Below are positions 1 through 10,902 of a DNA stretch of 64,000 bases, piece after piece. The DNA is from Trema orientale (Eukaryota > Streptophyta > Magnoliopsida > Rosales > Cannabaceae), in contig JXTC01000001.1 of the NCBI GenBank assembly GCA_002914845.1, positions 3,497,355 through 3,561,354 of the forward strand, written 5' to 3'. Position 1 is the stretch's first letter, and each line of letters begins with the position of its first letter. The translations under genes were made by a program, and so were the position numbers. The notes under the pieces were generated by a model. The model was given only the letters and a program-made list of their open reading frames with translations, was not told where the DNA came from and did no database searches.

Positions 1-1144
1 TGTCTCCATTTCCAATTATTTAGATTAATGAATTATCAATCATAGACTCCATCCTAGGGCTTTTACAAAGATATATATTCGCTTTCAACCTTATTATAGT
101 ATTTATATTTTTATGTGTTTTTTATTATATACTTCTATGTATGATTGAAGTAGAATTGCGTCGTCATTTCCCAAATTATTGTTATTTCTTTTTCTGTTGT
201 CACGCTTGTGTTATTTTTTAACAATGTACTTTATCATTATTAATCTCATATATATGAGTTGAGAATTGTATTGCCCAGTTTGCCTCCACTTTTTTTTTTT
301 TTAAAAAAAAAATATTAGACTGTGAAAGCACTTGGTCAGTGAGACGCGTATACGCTTCGTTTTATTCCTTTCTTATACTTTCGTTATTTATGAATTGATA
401 AAATTCTTGTACACTCATTCAGAAGTTGTGTACGTTAAGAAAATTACAAAACTCAGTTATCATTTGATATATTTTCATATACATATACGTGGCATTTTTT
501 CGGTGCTGATAGGTAATGGGTGCATTTTGAGGTCTTATAAATATTTAGAATTTTCTTGGTCACAAACAAGCTTAAATAAAAGCTTAAAAATTTTAGACGT
601 TATTACGCTTAATTCATGAGAAAGCGACACCGTTTTCTAAAAAATAAAATCATGTGAAACGAAAGAGAGAGATAATATTAATTGAGCAATATCCTCCCTC
701 ATCAACTTGCAATGATTTCTATAATCTCTTCTGTCAAATGTCAATAACGCCAGATTAAGTACTTTCATTATATACAAACGCTATAAACGACTACTCTCAA
801 AATCTTGCAATATGCCAAACAAGAAACAGCGTGAAATTGTTCTTGTGCTGACATGGCAACAATGCGTTACGCTTATTTGAACTTTAGTACTCTTCAATAT
901 TAGATATTAGAGACCATCAAAATAATTATAAATATGACTATTTTAATTTGTTTAAATGGTTATTATTTTAAAACTATATTTGTATCTTGATTTATGCTGT
1001 TCTCACATTTTTATTTTTTTTTATCATTCACAAAATCGCAATATTATTTATTTATTTATTTATTTTGGAAATGTCCAGGTAAGCAATAAAGAATCAAGCA
1101 GCAGCAGCAGCAGATTCTGGTTTTTCCCAAATAAAACCCAATCT
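1..1144. other. AT-rich intergenic DNA upstream of the first FAF-like gene
   Basis: No coding region, RNA gene or clear transposon end could be recognised here. Short open frames at 332-619 and 956-1147 lack similarity to anything I know, have AT-rich biased composition and are not supported as genes. The last 200 bases probably belong to the promoter of the gene that starts at 1339. Confidence 0.5.
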
Positions 1145-1152
1145 TGACGTCA
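1145..1152 (+). promoter_or_regulatory. TGACGTCA palindrome (CRE/C-box type bZIP site)
   Basis: A perfect TGACGTCA palindrome lies about 190 bp upstream of the ATG at 1339. Plant bZIP factors of the TGA and group S/C types bind this ACGT core. Position and perfection make it a plausible promoter element of the FAF-like gene; binding itself is inference. Confidence 0.45.
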
Positions 1153-1239
1153 CCACCACAGATTAGCTGGTTCTGCTCTTTCCTTCTATCCATCTTTCCC
1201 TATCTCCAATACAACTCCTTATCTCCGTATCCAAACACC

Positions 1240-1335
1240 CCTTAATCCTTCCTCTCCTCTTCTCTTCTCTTCATGCACTACCACTACTAACCCCAAAAAT
1301 TTCAAAACCCCTCTTCCTCTTCCTCTTCCTCTTTA
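1240..1335 (+). repeat. CT-rich (pyrimidine) tract in 5' leader
   Basis: A run built of CTCTTC/CCTCTT units ends a few bases before the ATG at 1339. Y-patch and CT-rich leaders are common around plant transcription starts, so this likely marks the core promoter and 5'UTR of the FAF-like gene. Confidence 0.5.
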
Positions 1336-1338
1336 AAT

Positions 1339-2148
1339 ATGGAGATCACACCAGAAACGCTAGAACGTGGCCTCAACGGCCTCGATCTCTTCTCCCAAGA
1401 ATCATCATCTCCCACTAAATCACAAGATTCTCACGTGATGCCTTCTTCTTCTTCTTCTTCGTCTTTGATAATCGGAGACTACATTGGGATGGAGAGCTGC
1501 GTCGACGTTCTCAAAGACGGAGATGAATATTATGATCATCACTGCCCCGAAGCCGTCGATCAGAGCGATCTGTCTCGGGGTAAGCCAGATCAACGGCTGG
1601 AGATGAAGATGAAGAAGAAGAAGAAGAAGGCCTCATTATTCCCTCCGCCGATTCCACTCCTCGCTCGGACAGAGAATCTCCCTTGTCGTATGCCATGGGT
1701 TTTGAAACGACACTACACCAGTGACGGCCGTTTGATTCTCACGGAGGAGAAGGTCCGTCATCACGAGTACTTCCGGGCCCACAGATCCAATGGCCGTCTC
1801 ACCTTGCAGCTCGTTCCGCTTGATGACGACGACGTCGTTCCGGGTGATGATGATACGCCGTTAGTTGACGGTGTAGATAATAATCATGATGATGATGGAG
1901 AGGTGAATATTGACGGTTGTGATGGTGTTGATTATGGTGAGGAGGAAGAGGAGGAGCTGGAGCGGAATGAGAATCGGATTGGGGTTGAGGAAGCGGAAGC
2001 GGAGTATGGGAATGGTAATACTAGTATTGAGGGAATGGGAGAGGGGCGGAAGAGGTTGAATTACGGCACTAGTGTGAGAAGCGCTGGGGGGTCATGTTGT
2101 ATCTTTGGAATGGCGGCAGTGCCCGCAATCAATACCGTTCATAGTTAG
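1339..2148 (+). CDS. FAF-like protein (FANTASTIC FOUR domain), copy 1
   Basis: Intronless, 269 aa. The FAF domain spans about residues 101-160: FPPPIPLLAR, then RMPWVLKRHY, SDGRLIL, HHEYFRAHRSNGRL. Upstream is a second short motif, LIIGDYIGMES (residues 43-53), also found in the copy at 9793. Low-complexity tracts flank the domain: poly-Ser (36-42), poly-Lys (92-97) and an Asp/Glu-rich region (161-215), which is usual for the family. Family knowledge: Arabidopsis FAF proteins act in the shoot apex, where they modulate WUSCHEL expression and meristem size; some relatives are annotated as FAF-like, chloroplastic, and no catalytic activity is known. The ATG follows a CT-rich leader and is the first in frame. 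The 3'UTR probably runs to an AATAAA-type signal near 2373. The exact orthologue within the FAF/FAF-like family is not resolved. Confidence 0.9.
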   Translation: MEITPETLERGLNGLDLFSQESSSPTKSQDSHVMPSSSSSSSLIIGDYIGMESCVDVLKDGDEYYDHHCPEAVDQSDLSRGKPDQRLEMKMKKKKKKASLFPPPIPLLARTENLPCRMPWVLKRHYTSDGRLILTEEKVRHHEYFRAHRSNGRLTLQLVPLDDDDVVPGDDDTPLVDGVDNNHDDDGEVNIDGCDGVDYGEEEEEELERNENRIGVEEAEAEYGNGNTSIEGMGEGRKRLNYGTSVRSAGGSCCIFGMAAVPAINTVHS

Positions 2149-2535
2149 CCAATCATCATCATGATCAGTTCAGATTCAGGTTCAGGTTTCAGAATCAGGG
2201 TTGAGAGAGCTAAATAAGCTAAGGACGCGCGCGGCGGGCTCTTCATTTTTATTATTATTATTTTTTATCTTTTTAATTTTTTGTTTTTAAATTTATTTTC
2301 TCGTACTAGCTTATCAGAATCAGACTCATCACTTTTGTAGGTCTTATTGATTCGCCCCGATGTTATTTTTTTAATAAATTAGTTTTTTTTTTTTTTCCCT
2401 TTTTGTTCGTCTGTTATTATTCCCAGTGTCCTCTTCAGGACTACTACTGCAGGTTTAGAAGAGAATTTCTTTATTATAAATATGAAAAAAACGATTTGGC
2501 CAAAATGACCATGTTGAGAAAGTGAAAATCCTTGT
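2149..2535. other. 3'UTR of FAF-like copy 1 and downstream spacer
   Basis: The sequence turns AT-rich after the stop codon, with AATAAA-like words near 2373 that could serve polyadenylation. Nothing else is recognisable. Confidence 0.4.
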
Positions 2536-2778
2536 GGCAACAATCCAATAGGTATTTTTTTTTTTAGCTATGTATAGATATCATTTTGGCTAATAAAAAT
2601 TTATTATGCATATTTTTTTTTTATTGTAAAAAGTATGAGAGAAAAATAATATTAATGATGCACGTTTTTTTATGCACTTCATTATAACCGTTGGATAACC
2701 ATTAAATGCTGATTTATCGGCTAAAAAAAAAATACTTACACACATAAATTAAAAAAAAATACCTACTGGATTGGCAAC
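2536..2778. mobile_element. MITE, 'CAATCCAGTAGGTA' family, copy A
   Basis: The ends are inverted copies of each other: CAATCCAATAGGTATTTT on the left and AAAATACCTACTGGATTG on the right. The inside is AT-rich and carries a conserved block around ATGATGCACG and ATAACCGTTGGAT. It has no coding capacity. Three further copies lie in the window, at 43908-44140 (divergent), 54681-54920 and 54941-55183. Superfamily not assigned. Confidence 0.75.
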
Positions 2779-3098
2779 TAAATGGTTTTAAATATATATA
2801 GATGATCCCTCAGTGTAATAATAGAAGAAGATTGTTCAAAATAAGGTTTACTTTGCCCCTCCCCCAAAAAAGAAGAAAGAAAAAATGCAAATACAATGTT
2901 CTTTAAAACCATTTTTCAAAAGGACTAAAATTTGGGCAAATGACAACATTAGAAAGTGAAATTGGCAAAATGACTGCGAGTGTTGATGCTCGCTGATTGG
3001 TGTATATTTAGTCCTTTCAATTCGTCGCTGAAAGTCATTTTGCAAAAAAAAAAAAAAAAGAATTGTTTAAAAGGCATTCTCCAATAAATTTTTCCTTA
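2779..3098. other. AT-rich spacer
   Basis: Lies between two MITEs. The short open frame on the minus strand has no supporting features. Nothing recognised. Confidence 0.4.
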
Positions 3099-3391
3099 AG
3101 ACTCTGTTTGTAACTTGAATTTTTAGAGAGAAGGGAAAAAAATTTCAAAGGATTTCATTTTCTCTTGTTTTGATTTAAACAAAAATTGATAAAAAATTTT
3201 TTTAATAAAAGCGAGAGTGCAATTTGATATTATATTTTAGTATATAGAATTTCGACACATTAATTAGTAAAGTCAAAAGTTTCAAAATAAAGTTTTATAA
3301 AATTTTAAGAAAAATATTTTCCTTTTTCTTTTTTCTTGACTTTTTCCCTACAATTTTTTTTTTCCTCCAAAATCTAAGTTCCAAACGGAGC
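3099..3391. mobile_element. Tourist-like (PIF/Harbinger) MITE, 'CTCTGTTTGGAAC' family, copy 1
   Basis: Left end GACTCTGTTTGTAACTTG and right end AAGTTCCAAACGGAGC are imperfect inverted repeats flanked by TTA, the target size of PIF/Harbinger elements. No coding capacity. A second copy at 60352-60639 has a clean TAA duplication. Confidence 0.7.
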
Positions 3392-3609
3392 TTAAAAGTC
3401 ATTTTTAGAAGTGTCTGTCTAAAACTCAATTGAGGAATTTTATTAGTTCTTTTTTGTTTTCCGGATAATGGTTAATAGCCCTATGCATCTATTGTTAATG
3501 ATTTCATTGCTTGCATATGTGGTGTTTAAAATATGGAAATCAGTACTAATGCCAGAATCTGAATTTCCATTTAGGGATCATATATACTGATGCAAGATTA
3601 TACAAAAAG

Positions 3610-3778
3610 AGTAATGCTATAAGACACTATTACTGTCAGATACCACATAAAATATAATTTTATTACTGGTTATTATAATCAATAAATCGAATCTCACATG
3701 AATTACATGTAAAGTATAATTATAATAAACCTCTAGGCTAACATATTATGCTCATTATATGGTACCTTTAGCATTACT
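3610..3778. mobile_element. Small MITE with AGTAATGCTA inverted ends
   Basis: AGTAATGCTATAAGACA on the left pairs with a right end whose complement reads AGTAATGCTAAAGGTAC. The element is about 170 bp, AT-rich and non-coding. Target duplication not clear; superfamily unassigned. Confidence 0.55.
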
Positions 3779-4959
3779 TTTATAAAAATTGAACTTTTCT
3801 CGACTCTTGAAGCCACAACGGATAAGATTTTGATAAGAAGATAATACTTTCAGAAACATAAAACAGAGTGCTATATGTGTATGTGAATTATTTATAACAT
3901 GATATACGTGAGATATATACGTACGAAACTTATTACGTACATATTATTATATTGTGATTTTCGCATATATTCTGTTAGCCATTCACTGATGATCAGACGC
4001 CACACTCTTCGAGAAAAATCTAAGCGGGCAGTGGCAGAAAATATTGCAGTAAGAAGCACAGGAAACAATTAACGAGAAACCCTACTTTGATATTTGATAT
4101 TATGATGTAACAAGCATCATAACATATTATATATCATGTTGTACAGCTACCTCCCAATATTACATCCAAAGTCAGAAGAATTACTCATCATTGGCTTGCC
4201 CTTTAGTGTGTATATATATACACGTATATATAGAAACTCACAGTAAAACCAACTTGCAGGTTTTAATAATGATCAGCTGGGTGAGTATCACCATTATTGA
4301 TGGTTGGCATATATAGTTGGGTCCTGATCTGCGTGCATGCTTGGCTGTCGCTCTCATTTTGTATGTATATATAGAAGTAGCACGATTCAAATTCCATGCA
4401 GAGCAAAAGCCAGCCTTGCATGCATGCATGCATGCATTCGTTGATTTTCTCGAGTCAATCGAAAATTTGCCAAGTTTGGATGACAGCTCGCAAAATTAAG
4501 CCGGGCTTTTTGGGTCTGTCTGTAAATTTATTGTAATTAACAGTATTCCTTGGCATTAATTTCATTTAATCTAATTATATGGTCAAATGAGAATCCATAT
4601 GTATAGTAAGATTGACCTGTGTCGACCTTGACAGCTATATATACCTTTCACTGCTATAATGGTTAATGATACTAAATTAACAAAGTCCTACCAGATGTTC
4701 TATTGCCAATAAAAATATATTGAATTACAGCAAATAGGTGATTTAATAAAGCATACTGAAAAAAAAAATGTTTAACAATATTAATTAGTGAACTAGTACT
4801 GAAACAATTATACTACAGACCGTCTGACCCTTAAAGACCAAAATAATAACTATACACGGAAGCTAGTCTCCTAGACTAGACTTCATTGAGAACTCCACTT
4901 AACCACCTCAACATTGAAGGTTCAAATTCCCACAGGAAAAAAAAAATGAAAAGGAGACG
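3779..4959. other. Intergenic DNA with TGCA microsatellite
   Basis: Contains a (TGCA)n run around 4415-4437 and several AT dinucleotide tracts. Overlapping short frames on both strands at 4238-4499 are not convincing genes. Confidence 0.4.
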
Positions 4960-5279
4960 CACTAAAAAAAACTTGAGTTTTAGTCGTAACAAAATTTGTG
5001 ACTAAAAGAATGTGATTATCATTGTATCATAATTAAAAAATCTGTAACTAAATATTTAAATGATAAAAAATATAATTTATTGTGATTAAATATATTTTTA
5101 GTCACAATTAATCTCGTTACTATATATAAAAGATTATAACAAAATATATTAATGATAACTTGTGACTGAATCTTATTTTCTAGTCACAAGAAAATTTTAG
5201 CCATGACTAAATATTAGTTTTAGTCACAAAAAATTTTGTTGTGAAAAATTGTCACTAAATCGTGACTTCCATGGTAGTG
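4960..5279. mobile_element. Non-autonomous CACTA-like element
   Basis: Begins CACTA and ends TAGTG, the signature of CACTA transposons. The inside carries repeated subterminal words TTTAGTCACAA / TTGTGACTAAAA in both orientations, as transposase-binding repeats do in this superfamily. About 320 bp, non-coding. The flanking triplets (ACG, ACA) match at two of three positions, so the target duplication is only approximate. Confidence 0.55.
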
Positions 5280-6179
5280 ACATAACCACTAAGGGGCAAT
5301 TAAGTCAATTTGAGAGAGAAATTTATCTACGTTTCTTCTTTACGGCGCTAAGGTGTCAACAACCAGGAGACCAACTCTACGTGCGGCCGGGTGGGCTAAT
5401 ATCGTTTACCAGGCGTTGGCTAGCCAACTCCTGAACCGCTCACTTGCCCTGTACGTCCCACCAACAGCAGTACGTACACTTTGCATATAGTGAATCCATT
5501 AAATCCTTTCAGCGAGAAAAGAAAAAAAGAAAGAATCCATTAGTCAATTTAGAGTGACCAAAATGCCCTCAACTCTACTATATTTTCTTTAGCAGCATTT
5601 CTTTCATTATTTATTTTTGATCTTTTGACAAATTAAGGGAAGAGGATTTGACTTTAGATCTCAAGCATGATGTGTATTTAGTTGAAATAAATGGAAAAAG
5701 TGAACTGTTGGATTGAAATTCAATATTACCAAATAAAGTAAATGTTACTCATAATGGTTTTGTTTCTTATTTTAAATATCTAAAAGGAATAAAGTTTTCT
5801 ATCCCTTGGTTGAAAATAGTATTAATAAACTACGATAAGCTTTCGCATAATTAAGGAGATCAACAACACTATTTCTATGATCAGAACTTAAATTCTTCTT
5901 TTTGCGATTTGAAAGAATATTGTTATTACGCTTTCTTGAACAGTACGCTAATTCTTTGATCCCGTAAGAGCGGGTATATTATCCCTTTGAACAACATTCT
6001 CTATCTTTCAATAACCAATATGACTGTGTAGATCGGTTTTTGCTAAAATGCGCGCAATTTTTTGAAAACTTGTTTCTGATACGAAATTTTGAGTATTTAG
6101 ATATACTTTTGTATTTTATTCTCGGAATAATTTTCGGTTGTGCCAACCAAGAGAATGATGACCTTGGGTTTTTATTTAT

Positions 6180-6212
<33 letters not shown>

Positions 6213-7084
6213 TTAAACTCGATGCATAATGCGTTGTTCTATATATATATATAAGCACTAACTTTTTATCTATTTTTTTTTACGACTATGCTAATATATA
6301 GGTTCGCTCCCTTGACTAATAAAAGGTGTTTTGGGTTCAAGTTAGTACGGTTGTTATGGTCGGAAGTTTATTAACAATCTATTTCAATAAAGATCTATAC
6401 AGTGGACTACCTCTAACCTGGTAACCTTTATTTTATTATCAAAAATTTTGCTTGTCTTTTTCATTTTTAATAATTATAAATTTATATAATATGATATACT
6501 ATTGGTGGCAAATTTGGAATAAAAAATAGCATTGAAGTAGACGATGACGGTCGTGGTTTTGGCTTAACTATAGCATTGGCACATAGATTTGGCATTGCCA
6601 CGATTCTCTTATTACTCTAGTAGTAGTAGATATTAGTATTACTAATTTACTATACAGAAAATAATATTGGGGGGAAAAGTTGGCATACGTGTCGAAGGTG
6701 GTGGTTAAAGAAAGAGGATAAAGGAAACTTGGCATCAAAAATGGAAGCCAGAGATATCCAAACCGGACAAATTCGGTTTAAACATTGTTCACTACGGTGA
6801 TCCTATGGACAAGTCTTTACTGCTGATACAAGAAGCGCGCCAATAAGATTGCTTTACAACTGATGTCTGAGTTGATCTGCCAATAGCTGTTAGTAGTTGC
6901 AGCATTCAGAGAGCATGGCACTCGTAGAGTATCCTAGCCCCTCCTGCTAGAGCTGCCGTTTCTTGAGAAAATGAAATGACCATTGTGCCACTTGCCAAAT
7001 ATGCGGTGCAAAATGTCGTTCCTCTTGAATTAATGTAGGGACAGTTTAGGTAATTTTGGCCGACTGGGATTTACTGTACACTAC
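5280..7084. other. Unassigned intergenic region
   Basis: A GC-richer patch at 5340-5460 and a comparatively complex stretch at 6680-7080 stand out from AT-rich surroundings, but neither shows a credible reading frame or a tRNA cloverleaf. An (ATT)n microsatellite lies at about 6181-6214. Confidence 0.35.
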
Positions 7085-7340
7085 CCTTCTGCTATAAATG
7101 AGTTACCGGTATCTTTCAGATAAACATGTTTGTAGATTGATCTATAATTGGCTTTTATTTGTTGAGAGATTACTAGCCAGCTAGCATTGTGTTTTCTTGC
7201 TGCTTTCTCTCTCCCTGTTTGGCGAGAGAGAAAAATAGCAAATTCAGTGAAGAGCAGCACTAGAGCAAGTATTTATATATATATATATATTGTACCATCC
7301 GAACTCCACCTCACGCTCCTCCTCGACATTTTCTACATGG
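7085..7340 (+). promoter_or_regulatory. Possible orphan promoter/leader: TATA box and CT/GA hairpin
   Basis: CTATAAATGAG at about 7091 is a good TATA box. Some 130 bp further on TTTCTCTCTC and GAGAGAGAAA form a perfect 10-bp stem with a 10-base loop, followed by a (TA)n run and a CT-rich stretch. This looks like the start of a transcript, but no protein frame follows before 9793. It could be a non-coding RNA, or a distant 5'UTR exon of the FAF-like gene at 9793 with an intron in between. No known miRNA sequence was recognised. Confidence 0.3.
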
Positions 7341-8793
7341 TTAGATTCTGATCGTTTTTCTTTTCTCCTAGTTTTCACCATTAGATTTGGTTAATTTTAA
7401 TATATATATGTGTTTATGATCATGTGCTTGATTTATGCGTTTTCTTGTTAATATTATAATTTGTATGATTAAATCAATAATGCTATAGAAATTCAAACTA
7501 TTATTCCAAATTATTAATATATATCAACTTACGCTGTACTTGAGTTGTGAATGTTATTGAGTTGAATTGTGGTAGGTTATAATACAATGATTTCAAGTGA
7601 AAATTCGTATACAATATGTGTTGGTATTAAAAATTTAAAATAATAGTTGGGAATTCTAAGATCATCGAATTTAGTTTATACGTTAGCAGAATAATAGTGG
7701 TTGTTGAATGGACATTATTAGAGGAAATACTGGTAAGAACATGAATTAGTTTTTATCTTTTACAAAACTACATATATTTTCTCTCCAATATTACTTTATA
7801 AACTTTCGAATTGAAATTAGTGTGTTACTGCTGGATATGTGAACCCGCTTAAATATCTCATATTTTAATAAGATAACAAAACATGATCAACAAATCAAAA
7901 TATGCTGGAGTCCACATACGTCAAGTAGAGCGATAAAGACGCTCTAATTTAAAAGCTACTCTATATATATCACTCAGATTAAGGAGAGTAATAAAAATAT
8001 ATGTACCTGTTTTTAGATATTTTTATTACTTTCAATCATGTTGCCAGATCTCCACTCGACGTTGATGAGCATCGTGAGAACTAACATTAGACGTACAGCT
8101 GCCACATTGCTTTTTCCTGACTCAGATAATTGTATGTATACTTCACTTGCACCTCACAAATTTTTCTTTCTTTTTTCTTTCCAATTTTTTTTTATCTGTT
8201 TTTAAGTTATTATGATCATGATTTAATGACAAGTTTTCCGAGAAGTCCTGACTGTATATTTCAATATTTTTGTTTTTTTTTGTTTTTTGTTTTTTTATGG
8301 ATTCAATGTTTTTGTTTTGATTTAATGATTTTAGTTATTGTCGCCTAGCGGGTGCTGTTATTATCTTATTTTTATTTTATTCATTTTTTTGGGAAGGTCA
8401 CAGGTAGTGTACATAACATATAGTTCATACTTTAAAATTAAATTATTGTATATAGTTAGGAAGAAAGTTATGTACGTACGTTTTTATGCATATCCACGTA
8501 TCATGGCATGACACTGAAGTTCAGAATCGTGGCCATCTGTGGTGTTGACAAAATATAGATCTTATCAGTTAGATGAATGGCTCTGAGCCTCTGAATGCAA
8601 ACGAAAGTAAACTTTTTTTCCTTTTATTATTTTTATAATAAGCAAACAAAAACACAATGATATATTTTTTAAAAACAAAATTATAATGATATATTGGTAT
8701 CAAGTACTGATAGTTTTATGGAATAAATGCTGATTTAATTAATATTTTCTATTATATATATATTACAGTATAAATATGGTATATATAGTCCAC
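7341..8793. other. AT-rich intergenic DNA
   Basis: No gene or element ends recognised. T-rich runs at 8150-8350 create a spurious short frame. Confidence 0.4.
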
Positions 8794-9376
8794 TTAGGTC
8801 ATGTTTGGTGTGCCGTATTGTATTGTATTGTATTGTATTGTGATGTATTGTATTATTCTATTACAGTACTACTATGTTTGGTTTTGTATTCGTATTAAGA
8901 TGTTGTATTAAAAAGTTAATTTTGAAAAATACCATTTTCAAAAATTTACTTAGAAAAAAATCATTTTCAAAAAATATTTAGAAAAATATCACTTGTAAAA
9001 TTACTACTTTTAAAAAAATTATTTACGGAAAAACCACTTTTTAGATATATATTTAGAAAAATACCACTTTTAAAAATTTATTTAGAAAAATACTACTTTT
9101 GAAAAGAATAAAGTGATGTGAGAGAGAAAGTGACGAGAGAGAAATTAAGAATAGAAAAAAAGACGAGAGTGAGTATTGTATAATACTACATTAAAGTTAA
9201 AATTATGTAATACAGTGTAATACAGACCTTTTATTCTGTATTAGATAATACTCTCTGTATTGTATTAAATTTTGATGTCGTATTAAATAATACAATACAA
9301 AAGCACAACCAAACACAGTATTAAATTTAACTAATATAATACAGAGTCCTTATACAGTGTACCAAACATGATCTAA
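8794..9376. mobile_element. Tourist-like MITE, about 580 bp
   Basis: Left end TTAGGTCATGTTTGGT and right end ACCAAACATGATCTAA are near-perfect inverted repeats. TTA/TAA at the edges suggests PIF/Harbinger. The left subterminal part holds a (TATTG)n run, and the interior holds several diverged copies of a 'TTTAGAAAAATACCACTTTT' unit. No transposase frame. Confidence 0.7.
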
Positions 9377-9792
9377 CTATCCAGACTAAACCAACTATAT
9401 ATATGTGTTAATTTATTGCTTCGGATTAATTTATTGTCCATATCCCGTGAGAAAAAGAAAATCCTTGATATTTATTTTATATATAAATTTTTTTGTTAGA
9501 GTACTATCCGAATCTTAAAATATTGATGATCAATTGTAATTAGTATATTCTAATGTTTTTTTATATTTCTTTATACTTTCTAGGTAATTAAATTGGTGGG
9601 TTACGGGAGGTAAATTTCCAGAAAGGCCAAATAATATACTCAGTTGGTATAAAAATATATATTCTTATTTTGTTTTCAATCCATACATATAAAGGGTTTA
9701 ATTTAAAACCTTCTCTTCCATGAAGCTTTAGATCAAGCATAACAAATATCCTTTTCGAGAAAAAAAAAAAAAAAAGATCACGCATAAATAAT
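9377..9792. other. Upstream region of FAF-like copy 2
   Basis: AT-rich. CATATAAAGGG at about 9685 is a candidate TATA box roughly 100 bp before the ATG at 9793. No other signal recognised. Confidence 0.4.
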
Positions 9793-10902
9793 ATGGATTT
9801 GTTGGGTGATTTTTGCTTGTTTAGTAGAGCTAAGTCCGCGATTTCCTCTCTTTCTGCTGGTATTATATTATGGACAACTGGATCGTCATCTCCCATGCAA
9901 ACCATAAATGGATATTTTCCCCCGGATCATCTTGACCAACACCTCCAACTTGGACTCAAAACCCTAATTATTCACACACAACCAGATCATCAAACCCCTG
10001 CCATTGCAGATCACCATCCGGAAATTATCCATTCCTACAATATGAAGTCGAACTCATCGTCATCACCGCCAACGGCCCTATTATCCTCGTCGCCACCGCT
10101 AATATTGGACGACTTAATTGGGACGGACAGTGGCGTCCACAACATGATCATGAGCTTCAGCTACGAACAACGGATTAGTGATCAATCTCACGAGGGATGG
10201 AGTAACGGACGGCAGCGAGCAGCGAAAAGGGAGCGGCATTATCCGCCGCCTATACCATTGCTGGCACAGACAGGGAATTTGGCAGGCCGAATGCCGTGGA
10301 TTTTTACACGTGATTACTCCGACGGTAGGCTCCTCCTCAACGTTCAGCGGGTGCAGCACCATGAGTACTTCAAAGCCCGCCGCGAGAATGGCCGTCTGAT
10401 TTTAAATCTCGTGACCATGGAAGATACAACATCAAGTAATAGTACTAGATATTGTGATGATGATGATGATGATTATGATCAGGATCAGGAGCAAGAGTTT
10501 GAAAACGCAGTAGAAGTACAACAGTCATCATCATCACCACCACTCCAATTCATCGAAGAAGAAGAAGAAGAAGAAGATCGTGATTATGATAAGTTTATAG
10601 AATCTGAAACTGAAGATCGTGATCGTTGGATGAACGACGATGATGATGACGATGGTGATGGTGATGATGATGATGATGAGATTATAAGTAGTACTGATGA
10701 TCATGTGATGGCTTTGGAGTCGGTACTATCTCATGAATTGTCATATATGGAAAATGCAATATCCACAACTAGGTATGCGTGTGGAATGCTGATGGATTCG
10801 ATTTTGGTCTGCAACGCTAGCAGTTTCCATGAACGAAGCCATCTCTACTCATTTCAACCGTCTGCTTCTCCACTCTGGCCTATGACCAGTGTCATCATGT
10901 AA
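9793..10902 (+). CDS. FAF-like protein (FANTASTIC FOUR domain), copy 2
   Basis: Intronless, 369 aa from the first ATG. The FAF domain lies at about residues 149-209: YPPPIPLLAQTGNLAGRMPW, then SDGRLLL and HHEYFKARRENGRLIL. The short upstream motif LILDDLIGTDS (103-113) matches LIIGDYIGMES of the first copy. A long acidic region rich in Asp/Glu codons (GAT/GAA repeats, about residues 217-304) follows the domain, and the C-terminal 65 residues are more ordered in composition. The N-terminal 34 residues look unlike the rest, so translation may begin instead at Met35 (9895). It shares domain, motif order and strand with the gene at 1339 and is best read as a paralogue. Known role of the family: shoot meristem regulation. 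Subfamily and true start are not settled. Confidence 0.88.
   Translation: MDLLGDFCLFSRAKSAISSLSAGIILWTTGSSSPMQTINGYFPPDHLDQHLQLGLKTLIIHTQPDHQTPAIADHHPEIIHSYNMKSNSSSSPPTALLSSSPPLILDDLIGTDSGVHNMIMSFSYEQRISDQSHEGWSNGRQRAAKRERHYPPPIPLLAQTGNLAGRMPWIFTRDYSDGRLLLNVQRVQHHEYFKARRENGRLILNLVTMEDTTSSNSTRYCDDDDDDYDQDQEQEFENAVEVQQSSSSPPLQFIEEEEEEEDRDYDKFIESETEDRDRWMNDDDDDDGDGDDDDDEIISSTDDHVMALESVLSHELSYMENAISTTRYACGMLMDSILVCNASSFHERSHLYSFQPSASPLWPMTSVIM

Noticed and set aside
4860-4940. GGTTCAAATTCC resembling a tRNA/SINE B box
   Set aside because: No matching A box or cloverleaf at the right distance, so neither a tRNA nor a SINE can be supported.
5340-5460. GC-richer patch with a short frame at 5249-5434
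   Set aside because: No domain, no homology recognised, and the frame is short.
7201-7260. CT/GA hairpin as a miRNA precursor
   Set aside because: The stem is only 10 bp with a 10-base loop, too short for a plant miRNA precursor, and no known miRNA sequence matches.
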